Origin: Chamaecrista fasciculata
Taxonomy: Eukaryota > Streptophyta > Magnoliopsida > Fabales > Fabaceae
Direction of reading: 5' to 3'
DNA length: 64,000 nt
Assembly (NCBI GenBank): GCA_003254925.1
Contig: QANZ01004164.1
Span: forward strand, 47,683-111,682
Below the pieces are notes generated by a model. It was not told the origin of the DNA. It made no database searches and worked only from the letters and a program-made list of their open reading frames with translations. Position numbers and translations under genes: made by a program. Positions 1 to 9,451 of the stretch are shown one piece after another. Positions within the stretch are counted from its first letter, which is position 1, and each line of letters begins with the position of its first letter.

Positions 1-300
1 AAATTAAACATTAAACTCACTCTCACTCAAATTATATATTTATTAAAATATATATTATATTGGAAATTGAATGGTGATTGGGAGGGATTGGGAAGAAGAT
101 TAGGTGAATGATTGATTTTGATTTTGAAAATTGGAATTGATTGTGGAATTAGAATAGCATAATTGATTTGGAAATTAAAAATTAGAATTAAATGTGGTTT
201 GATTTTCTAAAGTTATATATTTATAAAAATATATATTATGTTTATATATATTAAGGAATATATTATACAATATACATATATAAAAATGTATGATATATGT
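1..300. other. AT-rich intergenic DNA, no gene seen
   Basis: The stretch is AT-rich, with runs of TATAT and no coding-like frame. I see no recognisable feature in it. Confidence 0.6.
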
Positions 301-484
301 ATATTAATACGGGCCGGGCTTTAGGGCCGGGCTGAAAAATAAGCCCGAGCCCGGCCCGTATTAAAACGGGCTTTTTAAAATTCGGGCTCGTTTTTTTTCG
401 GGCTTTTATTTTCGGGCTCCTTTTCATTTTTTTCGGGCCGGGTAGATCGGGCCGGACGGGCTTTCGGGCTCATGATCAGGTCTA
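301..484. mobile_element. GC-rich end of a hAT-like non-autonomous element (partial)
   Basis: A sharp GC-rich block sits in AT-rich DNA and is built of repeated GGGCCGGGC and CGGGCT words in both orientations. It ends near position 484 with TGATCAGGTCTA. The same style of sequence lies inside the well-delimited hAT MITE at 19906-20356, which ends in TAGGG-TGTACA-type inverted repeats. The left end is not visible and may lie before the window, so the family assignment is by resemblance only. Confidence 0.35.
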
Positions 485-618
485 CAACTGAGAAAGTCAA
501 GGAAACAATTATGGTGAAGGATTTATCAACAGAGCTTGGTGTTATTCAAAATAGTCAAACTGCCATACATCTAACAAAGAACAATACATTTCATTCTAAA
601 ACTATTGACTCATATTTA
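481..618 (+). pseudogene. Ty1-copia RNase H fragment
   Basis: Reading from 481 gives about 45 codons ending at TAG 616-618. They resemble the copia RNase H region: a stretch like TEKVKETIMVKDL, then ELGV, then a SQTAIHLTKN block and HSKTID. In intact copia elements these correspond to the STAEAEY..., DNQSAI...KNP and HSRTKHI blocks. Several expected residues between the blocks are missing, so the fragment has an internal deletion. No LTR is visible nearby. It is a relic, not a gene. Confidence 0.55.
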
Positions 619-772
619 TAGAGAAGCCAACAAATGTGTTGTTTGGCTTGATAATTGGAGCTTCTTTCATGATTTTTTTTATAGAACGAAGACATTTATT
701 CAAAAAAACGGTGAAGTAGTACAACGAAAACAACCCAGAGTCATGAAACTAGGAGCTATGAGCCACCTCAAA

Positions 773-1882
773 TTATGCCGACGGCTCCCGCGATTCATGG
801 CTTGAGAAATTGAAAAACTCAAAGGCATTAATATCATAAGTAGATAACAACACCTGACAATCATAAACAGTAACATTACGTAAAATAGAAGACTGGATAA
901 TCCTAATGGCCGCTGTTGGGTCGGGCTTTGCATTTCTCCAAACTGCTCCGTTCTTGCAATTCCAGATAACATCAAGACTTACCAGGATTGTAAGCCAAGT
1001 TTCAAAGAACCTTTCTTTGTTGCGACGCCACTGGGTGATCCAACTTGTGAACCAAGTGCGAAAGCTGTTGTTCCTTAGATGATATTTGATAGAAACAAGC
1101 AATTCAAACCAGAAAGCTCTTGCGAAGTTACAGCGGAGGAAAGTGTGAGAGATCGAGTCACCAGAATCCGCACACATCGGGCACACGATGTCACATCGAA
1201 GATGGTGGCAGTTGAGATTAGAGAAAGTCGGAACCGCCTCATTATAGATCTTCCAAGCTATTAGAAGGACCCTCATCGGAGCCTTCGTCTTCCAAAAGTC
1301 TTTCCACGAAAAATTTGCAGAAGCGATATTGCCATGATTCGGATGGTGTCCGCCGCTAAGTAATTTGAACCCATCAGTGGTGGTGTACGACCTGGAGGCA
1401 ACAAGAGTCCATACTAAGGTGTCAGGACCTGGGATTCTAACCATATTCGCCGCTTGATCCTCGGAGTAAACTAAGTTGACTTTGTCCAAGTCCCAAGAGT
1501 AGGAGGAGAAATCAACAAGATCACTGACTAGTATGCTTGACGGAGTCCCGTCAATATGACCTTCCCAAAATCTGCTCCTAATGTCAATTTTGTCCCCCTT
1601 GCCCAGTCTCCAAGCAATGTGATCAGTAATGACGTATGCATTGTTCTGCACGCCCTTCCAAACAATCGAAGCAGTGGTCCTGGGTCTGATGTTGAAGTCA
1701 CTGTAGAGGATGAGATACCTGTTCTTGACCCATGAGCCAAGAATCGACTGAGGATTATTGAGAATTCTCCTAGTATACTTTACCAACAGAGCTTTATTTA
1801 CCGCACTCGAATCCCGAAATCCTAATCCTCCTTCATTCTTTGGCCTGAATAAGATTTGTCTGTTGAGAAGATGGGCCCTCAT
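773..1882 (-). pseudogene. LINE ORF2 C-terminal part (zinc-binding reverse transcriptase tail)
   Basis: An open frame of 369 codons, long for a decayed LINE. The N-terminal residues carry the NEGGLGFRD motif that follows the RT thumb in plant LINEs. Residues about 190-260 match the plant zf-RVT domain: SWKDFWKTKAP, IAWKIYNEAVPT, then CPMC and ISHTFLRC, with the Cys/His spacing of that zinc-binding module. A diverged C-terminal region follows with no further domain I can name. Upstream coding sequence (1883-2138) continues the RT thumb but is interrupted by a stop, so no complete protein can be made. Confidence 0.8.
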
Positions 1883-2138
1883 CTTCTCCCCCCTAAATCC
1901 TTAGAAAAAAAATTAGTCATAGCCCCATTGATAGCATCTGTCACTTTTCACGGAGCTTGTAGGCACGAAAGTTTGTACACCGGGTCCGATTAGATAACTG
2001 ACTTAATAAGAGTAAGTCTCCTTGCTTAAGACAACAAATGACTCTTCCAGCCGGCAAGCCTGACATTTATCTTCCGTAGCAGATCGTCGAAGTTTCGTTT
2101 GATGTCATTTCTATCATCCACATAGACGCCGAAATACT

Positions 2139-4332
2139 TGTTGGGAAATCACAGAGGGAGCGCAGCGGAAGAAATTAAAAATTTTGGACTAAAACGCAAA
2201 TAAAACTAAAAGCTAACTCTGTGATTCCTTCCAGGATCCACTAACTATGTTTATACCAGATAAGAAAAGGGATGTTTACCTAGTTTCAATCGGTGACTTA
2301 TCGTGTTCGCGAATTTGAGAAGTCCACTGAGTGTCCTTCCTCTACCGGTGATCCACACGAGCAGTTTGGCAGATGCCTAGGTGCTAGCCTCCTTCACTTC
2401 TTCCCAAGTGAATACGGGAACTCTATCTATGATTCTTGAATAATCAAGAAGTGTTCTTGATTATCAAGATTGATTGGGAAGTACTAATATTATCAGGTGC
2501 AGGTCTAATTCTCTTTCTTCAAGAAAATCGACTCACTCTCATAATATTAGGACTAGGCGATTTTTCACTCTCTATAGATGCTCTAGGCGAAATTCTTGGT
2601 CTGACCAAGAATTGATCTGTGTTGTGAGTTATCTCTGAGATAGGCGCCTAGTGCCTCTATTTATAGTGTTCTCATTCCTAGTTTTAGGGAATCCTAATCC
2701 AATTAGGATATCTCTAAGATATGGGATATCTTTTAGATATCTCAAAATATCTTTTGATTTATAATATTAAACTTAATATTATAATTCAAAAATAAAGCCC
2801 AATTTTCGAATTTGACCTATCCAAGATCAAATCTTGGATCAAATCTTGATTTGCTCAAATCCTATTGGTTGGAATGAGTCATGAGATTTTGATTTTATAA
2901 TTTAAATATTACTTTAATAATTAAATATAAAAATCGACTTTAGCCTAGACCCAAACTCTAAAATGCAAGATCAAATCTTCCATCCCAAGAAAGGGGGTAG
3001 GCGAAATTCTCATGGAGTTTTTGGAGGAATTTTATAACAACCCAAACTCCTTAGGTAGTTATAACTAATTCCTAACAATTTTGAATAAAAGAATTACCTT
3101 AATATCTTTTAATTCAAATCCTATATCTTTTCCAAAAGATATTTATCTTATCTTTATTTAATTAATAAAAACAATTTCTATTAATAAAAACAAAGATAAT
3201 GAGGCGCCACCCTCATCCTTTTATTTCCCAATTTTAGTGAATTTAATAAATCAATAATTCCCTAATTTTTAGGAAACTTATTTAATTTATTTATTCACTA
3301 ATATTTTAATTGTAAAACTATTTAACAATTAATTTAAATTTAAATTTGTCCAACAAATTTAAAACCTCAATCATAGATATTTATTTAAGACAAGATTTAA
3401 TGTCCTAAGACATTTAACTATGTCCTAAATTGTGTCACCTAAGTGACTCACGAATTAACCCTAATTCGTGTCCCAAAAATTAGCATCTTGATCCTGCTCA
3501 TGTGTGACCCAGCAGGCCTCACGTGAAGTTGGCAGCAAATCATCTTTATGATTCACAAGTTGTGAGCGGACTCTAGCAAGCCATCACAACTACCCAAAAC
3601 ACGGGAGTTATCGCTTTAACGATTTTAACGATTTAACCTAAATACCACCTTGTCATAATTCCTATTGTCTCACGATATTTTGGTCATGGATCAGGCACGG
3701 GAATGTCATCCAAAATCCAAACCACAACTTTCTCGATTTCCTGAGTTAGTCCCAATTCCCAGCGTGGCCACGCATTTCTTGGACAGACTCATCGAGGGCG
3801 CCAGTTAAATATCTCTCATCTTAAATGAGGGACAAAATCCCATCTTGGTCAACCACATTCCTTTGCACGGTAATCAACCAAACCCGTACCTAGCCTGTAT
3901 GGCTACCCTGCTACGGGTAACGTTGGACTAGGCCAAAGTTTGACAACTACAATGCCGGAATAGTCAAGACCTCAGGTCTAAGGCTATCGTGACAGGTGTA
4001 CAGGAGAGGCTCGCTTATGACTAAACCCATGCAGGACTCTCCGGGTCGGTCCAGCAACTTGTAACCCTTACATAATTGCATCATGACTCTCGAGAAGCAT
4101 CTAGTGCATGTATCTCTATACACCGAGGTCATGCTGGTCTTGGTTCATTTACGCTCCCACGTGAATGATCGACCAGGGACAGTTTTAGATTATTTATCAT
4201 ATAATTAATCAAGGATTGTCATCATAGTAAACACGCTAATAATATGATAACCATTAATTTATCTCCATAAATTAATTAATATGTTCAAAACATATTTATA
4301 AAATGATTGGCCCTAGGGCACAATCTCCAACA
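2139..4332 (-). mobile_element. Solo LTR of a Ty1-copia retrotransposon (Angela-like), in the LINE
   Basis: The block begins TGTTGGGAAATC and ends CAATCTCCAACA, the TG...CA ends of an LTR, and is flanked by a perfect 5-bp target duplication ATACT at 2134-2138 and 4333-4337. Removing block plus duplication rejoins the LINE reading frame. Read on the minus strand it starts TGTTGGAGATTGTGCCCTAG and ends with a TTCCGCTGCGCTCCC stretch before CCCAACA, which from general knowledge resembles long Angela-type copia LTRs. There is no internal domain, primer site or second LTR within its 2194 bp, so it is a solo LTR left by LTR-LTR recombination. The lineage is my inference; the insertion itself is clear. 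Confidence 0.75.
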
Positions 4333-4412
4333 ATACTTTCCCACCTTGGTCGTTGTTTCCACTCCAAACAGATTGGTCAACTCGGCCTTCAGGTTTCGGG
4401 GAGTGTTGGGGC

Positions 4413-5035
4413 TTAGAACCATATTCGATTTTGGACATTAATACTAAGGCCGACCTTTTGACAGAAAGCATCAAGAGTGCTTTTCAAAAACTGAGGAGAA
4501 TTGTTATTCACTTTAAAGAAGATAATCAAGTCATCTGCATATAGAGGGTGAGAGATAGATGGACCACTTCTAGCGAATTTAATGCCCTGACAACTATTAT
4601 TTCTTTTCGCATCTGCCATGAGACAAGAGAAGATATTCATACATAGAATAAAGAGATAAAGTGAGAGCGGGTCACCTTATCTGAGCCCCCTACGAGCATT
4701 AACATCCACTGAGATCTGACCATTTAGCAGCAGCGAAAAGCATGCAGAAGATATGCACTTCATAATACAATCAACAAAGGAATCAGGAAACTCCATGCGT
4801 TTAAGTATCGCTCTCAAAAATTCTCAATCCACTCGATCATAGGCCTTTGCCATATCCACTTTAAGCGCTCCCCAATAAAACTTCCCTTTTTTTTCCTTAT
4901 GGATTACCGACATTGTTTCTGACGCCAAGAAAATGCTATTAGAGATCAGACTACCTTTAAAGGAGATTGTTTCACATGGCCTCAAGATCTTGCTGATTGC
5001 TAATGTTATAGGGGCTTCCACCCATCGTTTAGGGG
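4413..5035 (-). pseudogene. LINE reverse transcriptase core (fragments)
   Basis: Two open pieces on the minus strand come from one RT domain. The upstream piece (to about 5035) shows a LASETMSVIHK segment followed by KVDMAKAYDRVD, the conserved RT block with the first catalytic Asp. The piece at 4413-4640 holds GIKFARSGPSISHPLYADDLIIF, with the YADD catalytic pair. Stops and frame changes separate them, and sequence upstream of the LASE block is already degenerate. This continues the LINE on the far side of the solo LTR. Confidence 0.7.
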
Positions 5036-5120
5036 TGAACAAGATCCGGCCCGGTCACGTCAGGCCGGCCCGGGTCCCAGGTCTAGCTCTTGTAGACTCG
5101 GGGAGGCCCAGGATATACCT
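5036..5120. mobile_element. hAT-like terminal fragment (GC-rich)
   Basis: TAGGGGTGAACAAGATCCGG opens a short GC-rich tract of GGCCCGG and GGCCGG words. It closely resembles the left terminus TAGGGGTGTACAAGGG of the hAT MITE at 19906. No matching right terminus is visible before the copia element at 5544, so the element is truncated. Confidence 0.35.
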
Positions 5121-5538
5121 ATTGTTTAATTTTTTTTTATTTTTATTATATATATACATATATATTTATATTTATATTTTCTTTTAGAAAATATTCTTTT
5201 TTAGTGTAAAAAATATAATTGTATTATCATTTTGTGATTTTGGTCCTAAGTTCTTTCTATTGGTGAATGGTGATGTTAGTGAAGCTGTCCTTCTATTCAA
5301 AAGAAAAAAACAATTTTTTTGTCAAAAAAATAAAAAATAAAAACAATTGATAGACCTTTTTTAAAAGATAAAAGACCAATTTAAAAAAAAAAAGATAAAA
5401 GACTAAATTGGAACTTACCTCATAAATTAGAGATCAAAATTACACTTTAGCCTTAAAATAGGTACTAAATCAAGCACAAAATTAATCTACTAACATTTAG
5501 ATGAAGATTCTTTTTAGGATATTTTATAATGTTTATAC
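5121..5538. other. AT-rich spacer, no gene seen
   Basis: Contains TA-rich tracts near 5140-5190 and A-rich low-complexity sequence at 5300-5400. I see no coding capacity and no delimited repeat. Confidence 0.5.
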
Positions 5539-5543
5539 ACTTT

Positions 5544-5594
5544 TGTTAAACATAGACCAGAATGGATAATTTTCTGATATCATTTCTATCTCAA
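5544..5594 (-). repeat. Truncated 3' LTR of the copia element
   Basis: About 50 bp from TGTTAAACATAGACC to TTTCTATCTCA match the corresponding end of the LTR at 8751-8801 with one mismatch, and then switch directly into RT coding sequence. The remaining ~85 bp of LTR are missing. ACTTT lies immediately outside, matching the duplication at the far end. Confidence 0.85.
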
Positions 5595-6580
5595 GAACAT
5601 ATTTCCTTTGGGACAAGAAGATGCCCTTCTTACTTCTTGTTATCTCAACTCCCAAGAAGTATTTTAATGGCCCCAAATCTTTTGTCTGAAACTGAGAGTG
5701 AAGGAAGGACTTGAGAGAAGAGATACCTGAATCATCATTCTCTGTAATGATAATGTCATTCACGTAGACAACTAACAAAATTATGCCTACATCGGTCTTC
5801 TTATAAAAGACTGAGTGATCAGATTTGCATTTGAGCATGTCATATTGCATGATTACGTCACTGAATCTGCCAAACCAAGCCCGAGGGCTCTGTTTCAACC
5901 CATATAAAGATTTGTGCAAACGACATACCTTCCCACGCTCCCCTGAGCAACAAACCCAGGTGGTTGCTCCATATATACTTCCTCCTGAAGATCACCATGG
6001 AGAAATGCATTCTTGATATCCAACTGATGCAAGGGCCAATTATAGGTTGCTGCCATAGAGATAAATAACCTAATAGATGTAAGTTTAGTCACAGGAGAGA
6101 AAGTGTCAGAGTAGTCAACACCATAGGTTTGAGCATAGCCCTTAGCAACCAAACGAGCTTTGAGTCGCGCCACAGAGCCATCTGGATTAACTTTGACATT
6201 AAATATCCATTTGCAACCAATGGCTTTCTTGCCCGCAGGTAAATCCAGCAAAGACCAAGTTCCATTCTTATCAAGAGTCATCATCTCTTCAATCATTGCT
6301 TCACGCCAACCAGGATGAGATAAAGCCTCAAGAACCGAACGAGGAAGAGAAACTGTGTCTAGAGAAGCAACAAAGGCACGAGAGGAAGGAGATAGATGGT
6401 CATAAGAGAAAAAAGATGAAATTGGATAAGTACATTGACGTTTACCTTTCCGAAGAGCAATAGGACGATCATCGGCGGAATCAGGGTCAGAGGAAACTGG
6501 ATCTGACGACAAAGAGGATAGTGGAGGGCATGAGTCTGGAGCAGGATCACTAGTTTGTCGTGGTCGCCGAGAGTAGACAT
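5595..6580 (-). pseudogene. Copia reverse transcriptase (C-terminally deleted)
   Basis: RT coding sequence with [18 protein letters not shown], then [42 protein letters not shown] and [13 protein letters not shown], all hallmark copia blocks in order, followed by YFLGVEI and SQRKYVLE. The catalytic box reads YVNDIII, so the first Asp of the usual YVDD pair is Asn. A frame break near 5900-5930 separates the two halves. The domain then runs into the truncated LTR. An active RT cannot be produced. Confidence 0.85.
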
Positions 6581-6838
6581 GTTTTAATGGAGGACACGTG
6601 TACTCTGAGACTTGCGTAACTGGTGGACATGTGTCATTTGATAATGTGTCTACCGATGCCTACATAACTAGAGGACGTGTGCCCTCTAACAATGTGTAGA
6701 CTGAAAATTGAGGCACAATATAAATCAACAAGTCATCTTCCTCCCCCTCATTGAGATGCAGTGAGGAAAGAAAGGAACATTTTCATGAAATGTAACATCT
6801 CTAGAAACAAGGTACTTATTAAGATCAGGAGAGAAGCA

Positions 6839-7664
6839 TCAGTACCCTTTTTGGACCCAACTATAACAAAGAAAGACACATTTAATAGACTTAGGATCAA
6901 GTTTAGTATGAGGCCGAACATCTCGAACAAAACATGTGCATCCAAATATCCTAGGCTCAATAGGAAACAAAGATTTAGAAGGAAAAAGAACAGTATATGG
7001 AATCTCACCATGAAGAACAGATGAGGGCATTCGATTAATAAGAAAGCAAACTGTGGATATGGCATCAACCCAAAATGGCTTAGGAACCTTCATTTGAAAA
7101 AGAAGAGCCCGAGCCACTTCTAGTAAGTGTCTATTTTTCCGCTCAGCAACACCATTTTGAGATGGAGTATCAACACATGAAGATTGATGAATAATGCCAT
7201 TTTGTGACATAAAAGATTGAAAGGATCCAGAGAAATATTCTTTAGCATTATCACTCCGTAAGGTTTGCACAGAAACATTGAACTGAGTTTTGATTTAGAA
7301 TAGAAGACACAAAAGTGAGTAAACAACTCAGAACGATTTTTCATGAAAAATAATCAAGTAACACAAGAATAATCATCAACAAAAGTAACAAAGTATTTGA
7401 AACCTTGTTTAGAAAAGACCGAACAAGGACCCCAAACGTCTGAATGGACTAACTCAAATGGAGATGTAGCCCGTTTATTGACTTTAGGACTAGATGGAAG
7501 ACGATGATGTTTGGCAAACTGAGATGACTCACAATCCAAAACAGATAAGTGATTAAACTGAGGATAAAGTTTTTTAAGAGAAGATAGGGATGATGACCTA
7601 AACGACAATGCACATCAAAGGGGGAGTGAACACTCGAGCAAGCAACAGGTTGTGGCGATTCCAA
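6839..7664 (-). pseudogene. Copia integrase (frameshifted)
   Basis: The GAG-pre-integrase zinc region appears at about 7560-7680 (a CRLGHHPYLLLK-like stretch), then the core with ELVHSDVWGPCSV, FVTFVDDYS, TLRSDNAKEYFS, HQSSCVDTPSQNGVAERKNR and LINRMPSSVL. The catalytic D, D and E positions of the retroviral-type integrase are recognisable. At least two frame changes break it, near 7270-7350 and 7600. The C-terminal GCTCFVRDVRPHTKLDPKS segment is typical of copia. Confidence 0.85.
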
Positions 7665-7676
7665 GACGTATAATCC

Positions 7677-8110
7677 TCAAGACTCATGTCCTCTACCAAT
7701 AATTCGTTTTGTCTTAAGATCCTGAAAAAGACAATGGTCAGGAAAGAATGAGATGACACAGTTTAAAGCACGAGTGAGTTTACTAACCAAAAGCAAATTG
7801 AATGAAAAATTGGATAAACTCAATACTGAAGATAAAGAAAGTGAGGGGATAGGATTGACAGTTCCAGAACCAAGGACACGAGAATTGGAACCGTCTGCCA
7901 AAGTAACATGAAAAGTGGAAGAATATGGTTGGAAGGTGGAGAAAAGGTTTGGATTACCTGTCGTGTGATCTGTAGCTCCTGAATCAATAACCCATTTAGA
8001 AGATGATGAAAGTAAGCATTTAGTGAATTTACCTGAATCGGCAATAGTTGTAACATGAGAGTTTACTAACTCCCGCTATTGGAGAAATTGAGCATATTCA
8101 TCCTCAGAAA
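7677..8110 (-). pseudogene. Copia protease and gag end
   Basis: The minus strand reads SSKWVIDSGATDH, the copia aspartic protease active site (D-S-G-A), followed by a beta-rich LADGSNSRVLGSG segment and then LYVLES leading into the integrase region. Upstream only the gag tail ISEDEYAQFLQ remains; zinc knuckle and capsid are not visible. A stop codon lies just after GRGHES. A broken remnant of a polyprotein. Confidence 0.8.
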
Positions 8111-8519
8111 TACATATAGTTCTATTGGCCATCGAAAAAGTCTTCTCAACAAAGACACCAAATGAAGCCAAATTAGTCTTAAAACTGCCAACCAAACAAA
8201 TAGAGTAGAAACTCTGGAATCAAACTCTGAAGAGGCACCAAACAATAACCTCAAAGAAAATACGTGATGGCTGGACAGCAGATTGAAAGCTCCAAACGCC
8301 AAGCACTGAACTCAGCACCAAAGCCACATAGCAAACCAAAATGAGGCACCAAATGCTAAGCGCTGAACTGGGCATCTCCACTAACCAAAATGAGGCTTCA
8401 ACCAATAGAACCAAACAAAAAGTGGCTAGAACCTCTGGGTGTTGATCGGAAACCGCCGAAAAAAGCCTTCCAATGGCGGCGGAAGAAACAAGCAGTCGGA
8501 AAGGAGCTTCACGCACTGT

Positions 8520-8571
8520 CACGCGCCGGCGCGTGAATTATGCGCAAATTTGACCTAGGTCGACCTAGGTC
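8520..8571. other. Two perfect palindromes in the copia 5' leader
   Basis: A 16-bp perfect palindrome, CACGCGCCGGCGCGTG (8520-8535), and a 20-bp perfect palindrome, GACCTAGGTCGACCTAGGTC (8552-8571), stand 16 bp apart in the untranslated leader, about 180 bp inside the primer binding site. In the RNA they would form self-complementary stems or kissing loops. See the findings for a possible packaging or dimerisation role, which is inference. Confidence 0.8.
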
Positions 8572-8738
8572 GCCGGATTCTGGGGTTTCGACGGTCGGAG
8601 GACGGTGAATCTAACTATGCTGGCGGTAAGAGTAGATGACCACTTTCAAATTTGACCCAAATAGCGAACCCAAACGGCCACTGTACAGTGACCCAAAAAA
8701 ACATGAACCGAGTGAACCCTAACCGTAGAAATTGAAGG

Positions 8739-8750
8739 GCTCTGATACCA
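8739..8750 (-). promoter_or_regulatory. tRNA primer binding site of the copia element
   Basis: The minus strand reads TGGTATCAGAGC immediately after the LTR end, the standard complement of initiator tRNA-Met used by plant copia elements to prime reverse transcription. Confidence 0.9.
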
Positions 8751-8885
8751 TGTTAAACATAGACCACAATGGATAATTTTCTGATATCATTTCTATCTCA
8801 ATATTTACAATATATATACAAGACTAGGGGCTTCCTAACTACCTACATTAAATGTACCTTCTAACTACCTTCATAACTCTTAACA
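8751..8885 (-). repeat. 5' LTR of the copia element
   Basis: A 135-bp LTR. On the minus strand it begins TGTTAAGAGTTATGAAGG and ends GTCTATGTTTAACA. It is adjacent to the primer site on the inside and to the ACTTT duplication (8886-8890) on the outside. It is short for a copia LTR. Confidence 0.85.
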
Positions 8886-8890
8886 ACTTT

Positions 8891-9451
8891 AAATAAAAAA
8901 AAAAATCATTTTTCTAAGTAGATTATAAATTTTCAAAAGGTATGTTAAACAAGTGAATTATGCCAGAGATAGACGAATAGTACTCTTTTAATCAAGTTTA
9001 CCCTCAACCAAAATCCTATATATATTTATAATAATTATAATGTGTTTTTTATAGACAAAATATATTTAAAAACTGATTTGACAGAGATTAAAGAAAAAAC
9101 TTGTGTGCTGAGACCAAGAAATTGGCTATTTTACTCCCCATTTCCATTTCTGGCTAACACAAAATTGAATATGTAGAACCTTATCTAACCATCTTCTACC
9201 TCAAACTTTTGAGTTTACAAGAGTCAAACCCAAGAGGACTTTTCCTCCTAGTCCCTAGTTATTTTCTTATTCAATAAAAAATGTACATTTCTAGATTAAC
9301 TGAAACAATTAAATTACAACAAAATTTCCCCTTCATCTCTCAAATGGCCATCACAAGAAAGTGGACCTGAATCATTGATGATACCAATCATCTTTTTTTT
9401 TTTTTCTTTTCTTTTTCTCTGCTTGGAGCAAGACCCATCATCACTTAGACT
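8891..9451. other. Intergenic DNA and probable 3' UTR of the CLT gene
   Basis: AT-rich sequence without coding frames or delimited repeats. The part next to 9452 should contain the 3' UTR of the minus-strand CLT gene. I cannot place a polyadenylation site with confidence. Confidence 0.5.

Larger units (their letters stand above)
672..5035 (-). mobile_element. L1-type LINE retrotransposon, 5'-truncated, split by a solo LTR
   Basis: The element reads on the minus strand. Its 3' end is marked by an A8-9 tail, seen as T672-680 on the plus strand just beyond the last ORF. Coding remnants run in the expected LINE order from high to low coordinate: RT with KVDMAKAYDRVD, RT with the YADD catalytic box, the GKYFG block, the RLAGWK...LS...RLTLIKS thumb region, a GGLGFRD block and a C-terminal zinc-binding domain. 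Stop codons and frameshifts occur throughout. A 2.2 kb solo LTR (2139-4332) is inserted in the GKY-FG block. The 5' end is missing: coding similarity stops at a GC-rich hAT-like end near 5036. Confidence 0.8.
5544..8885 (-). mobile_element. Ty1-copia retrotransposon, internally deleted, with intact target duplication
   Basis: A minus-strand element bounded by ACTTT target duplications at 5539-5543 and 8886-8890. Its 5' LTR is 8751-8885 (135 bp, TG...CA) and a tRNA-Met-type primer site lies at 8739-8750. Protease, integrase and RT follow from high to low coordinate. The 3' LTR is reduced to about 50 bp (5544-5594) fused to RT coding sequence, so the RT C-terminus, RNase H and most of the 3' LTR are gone. 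Most of gag between about 8130 and the leader is also absent. The two LTR remnants differ at one position in about 50, which suggests a fairly recent insertion. Confidence 0.9.
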
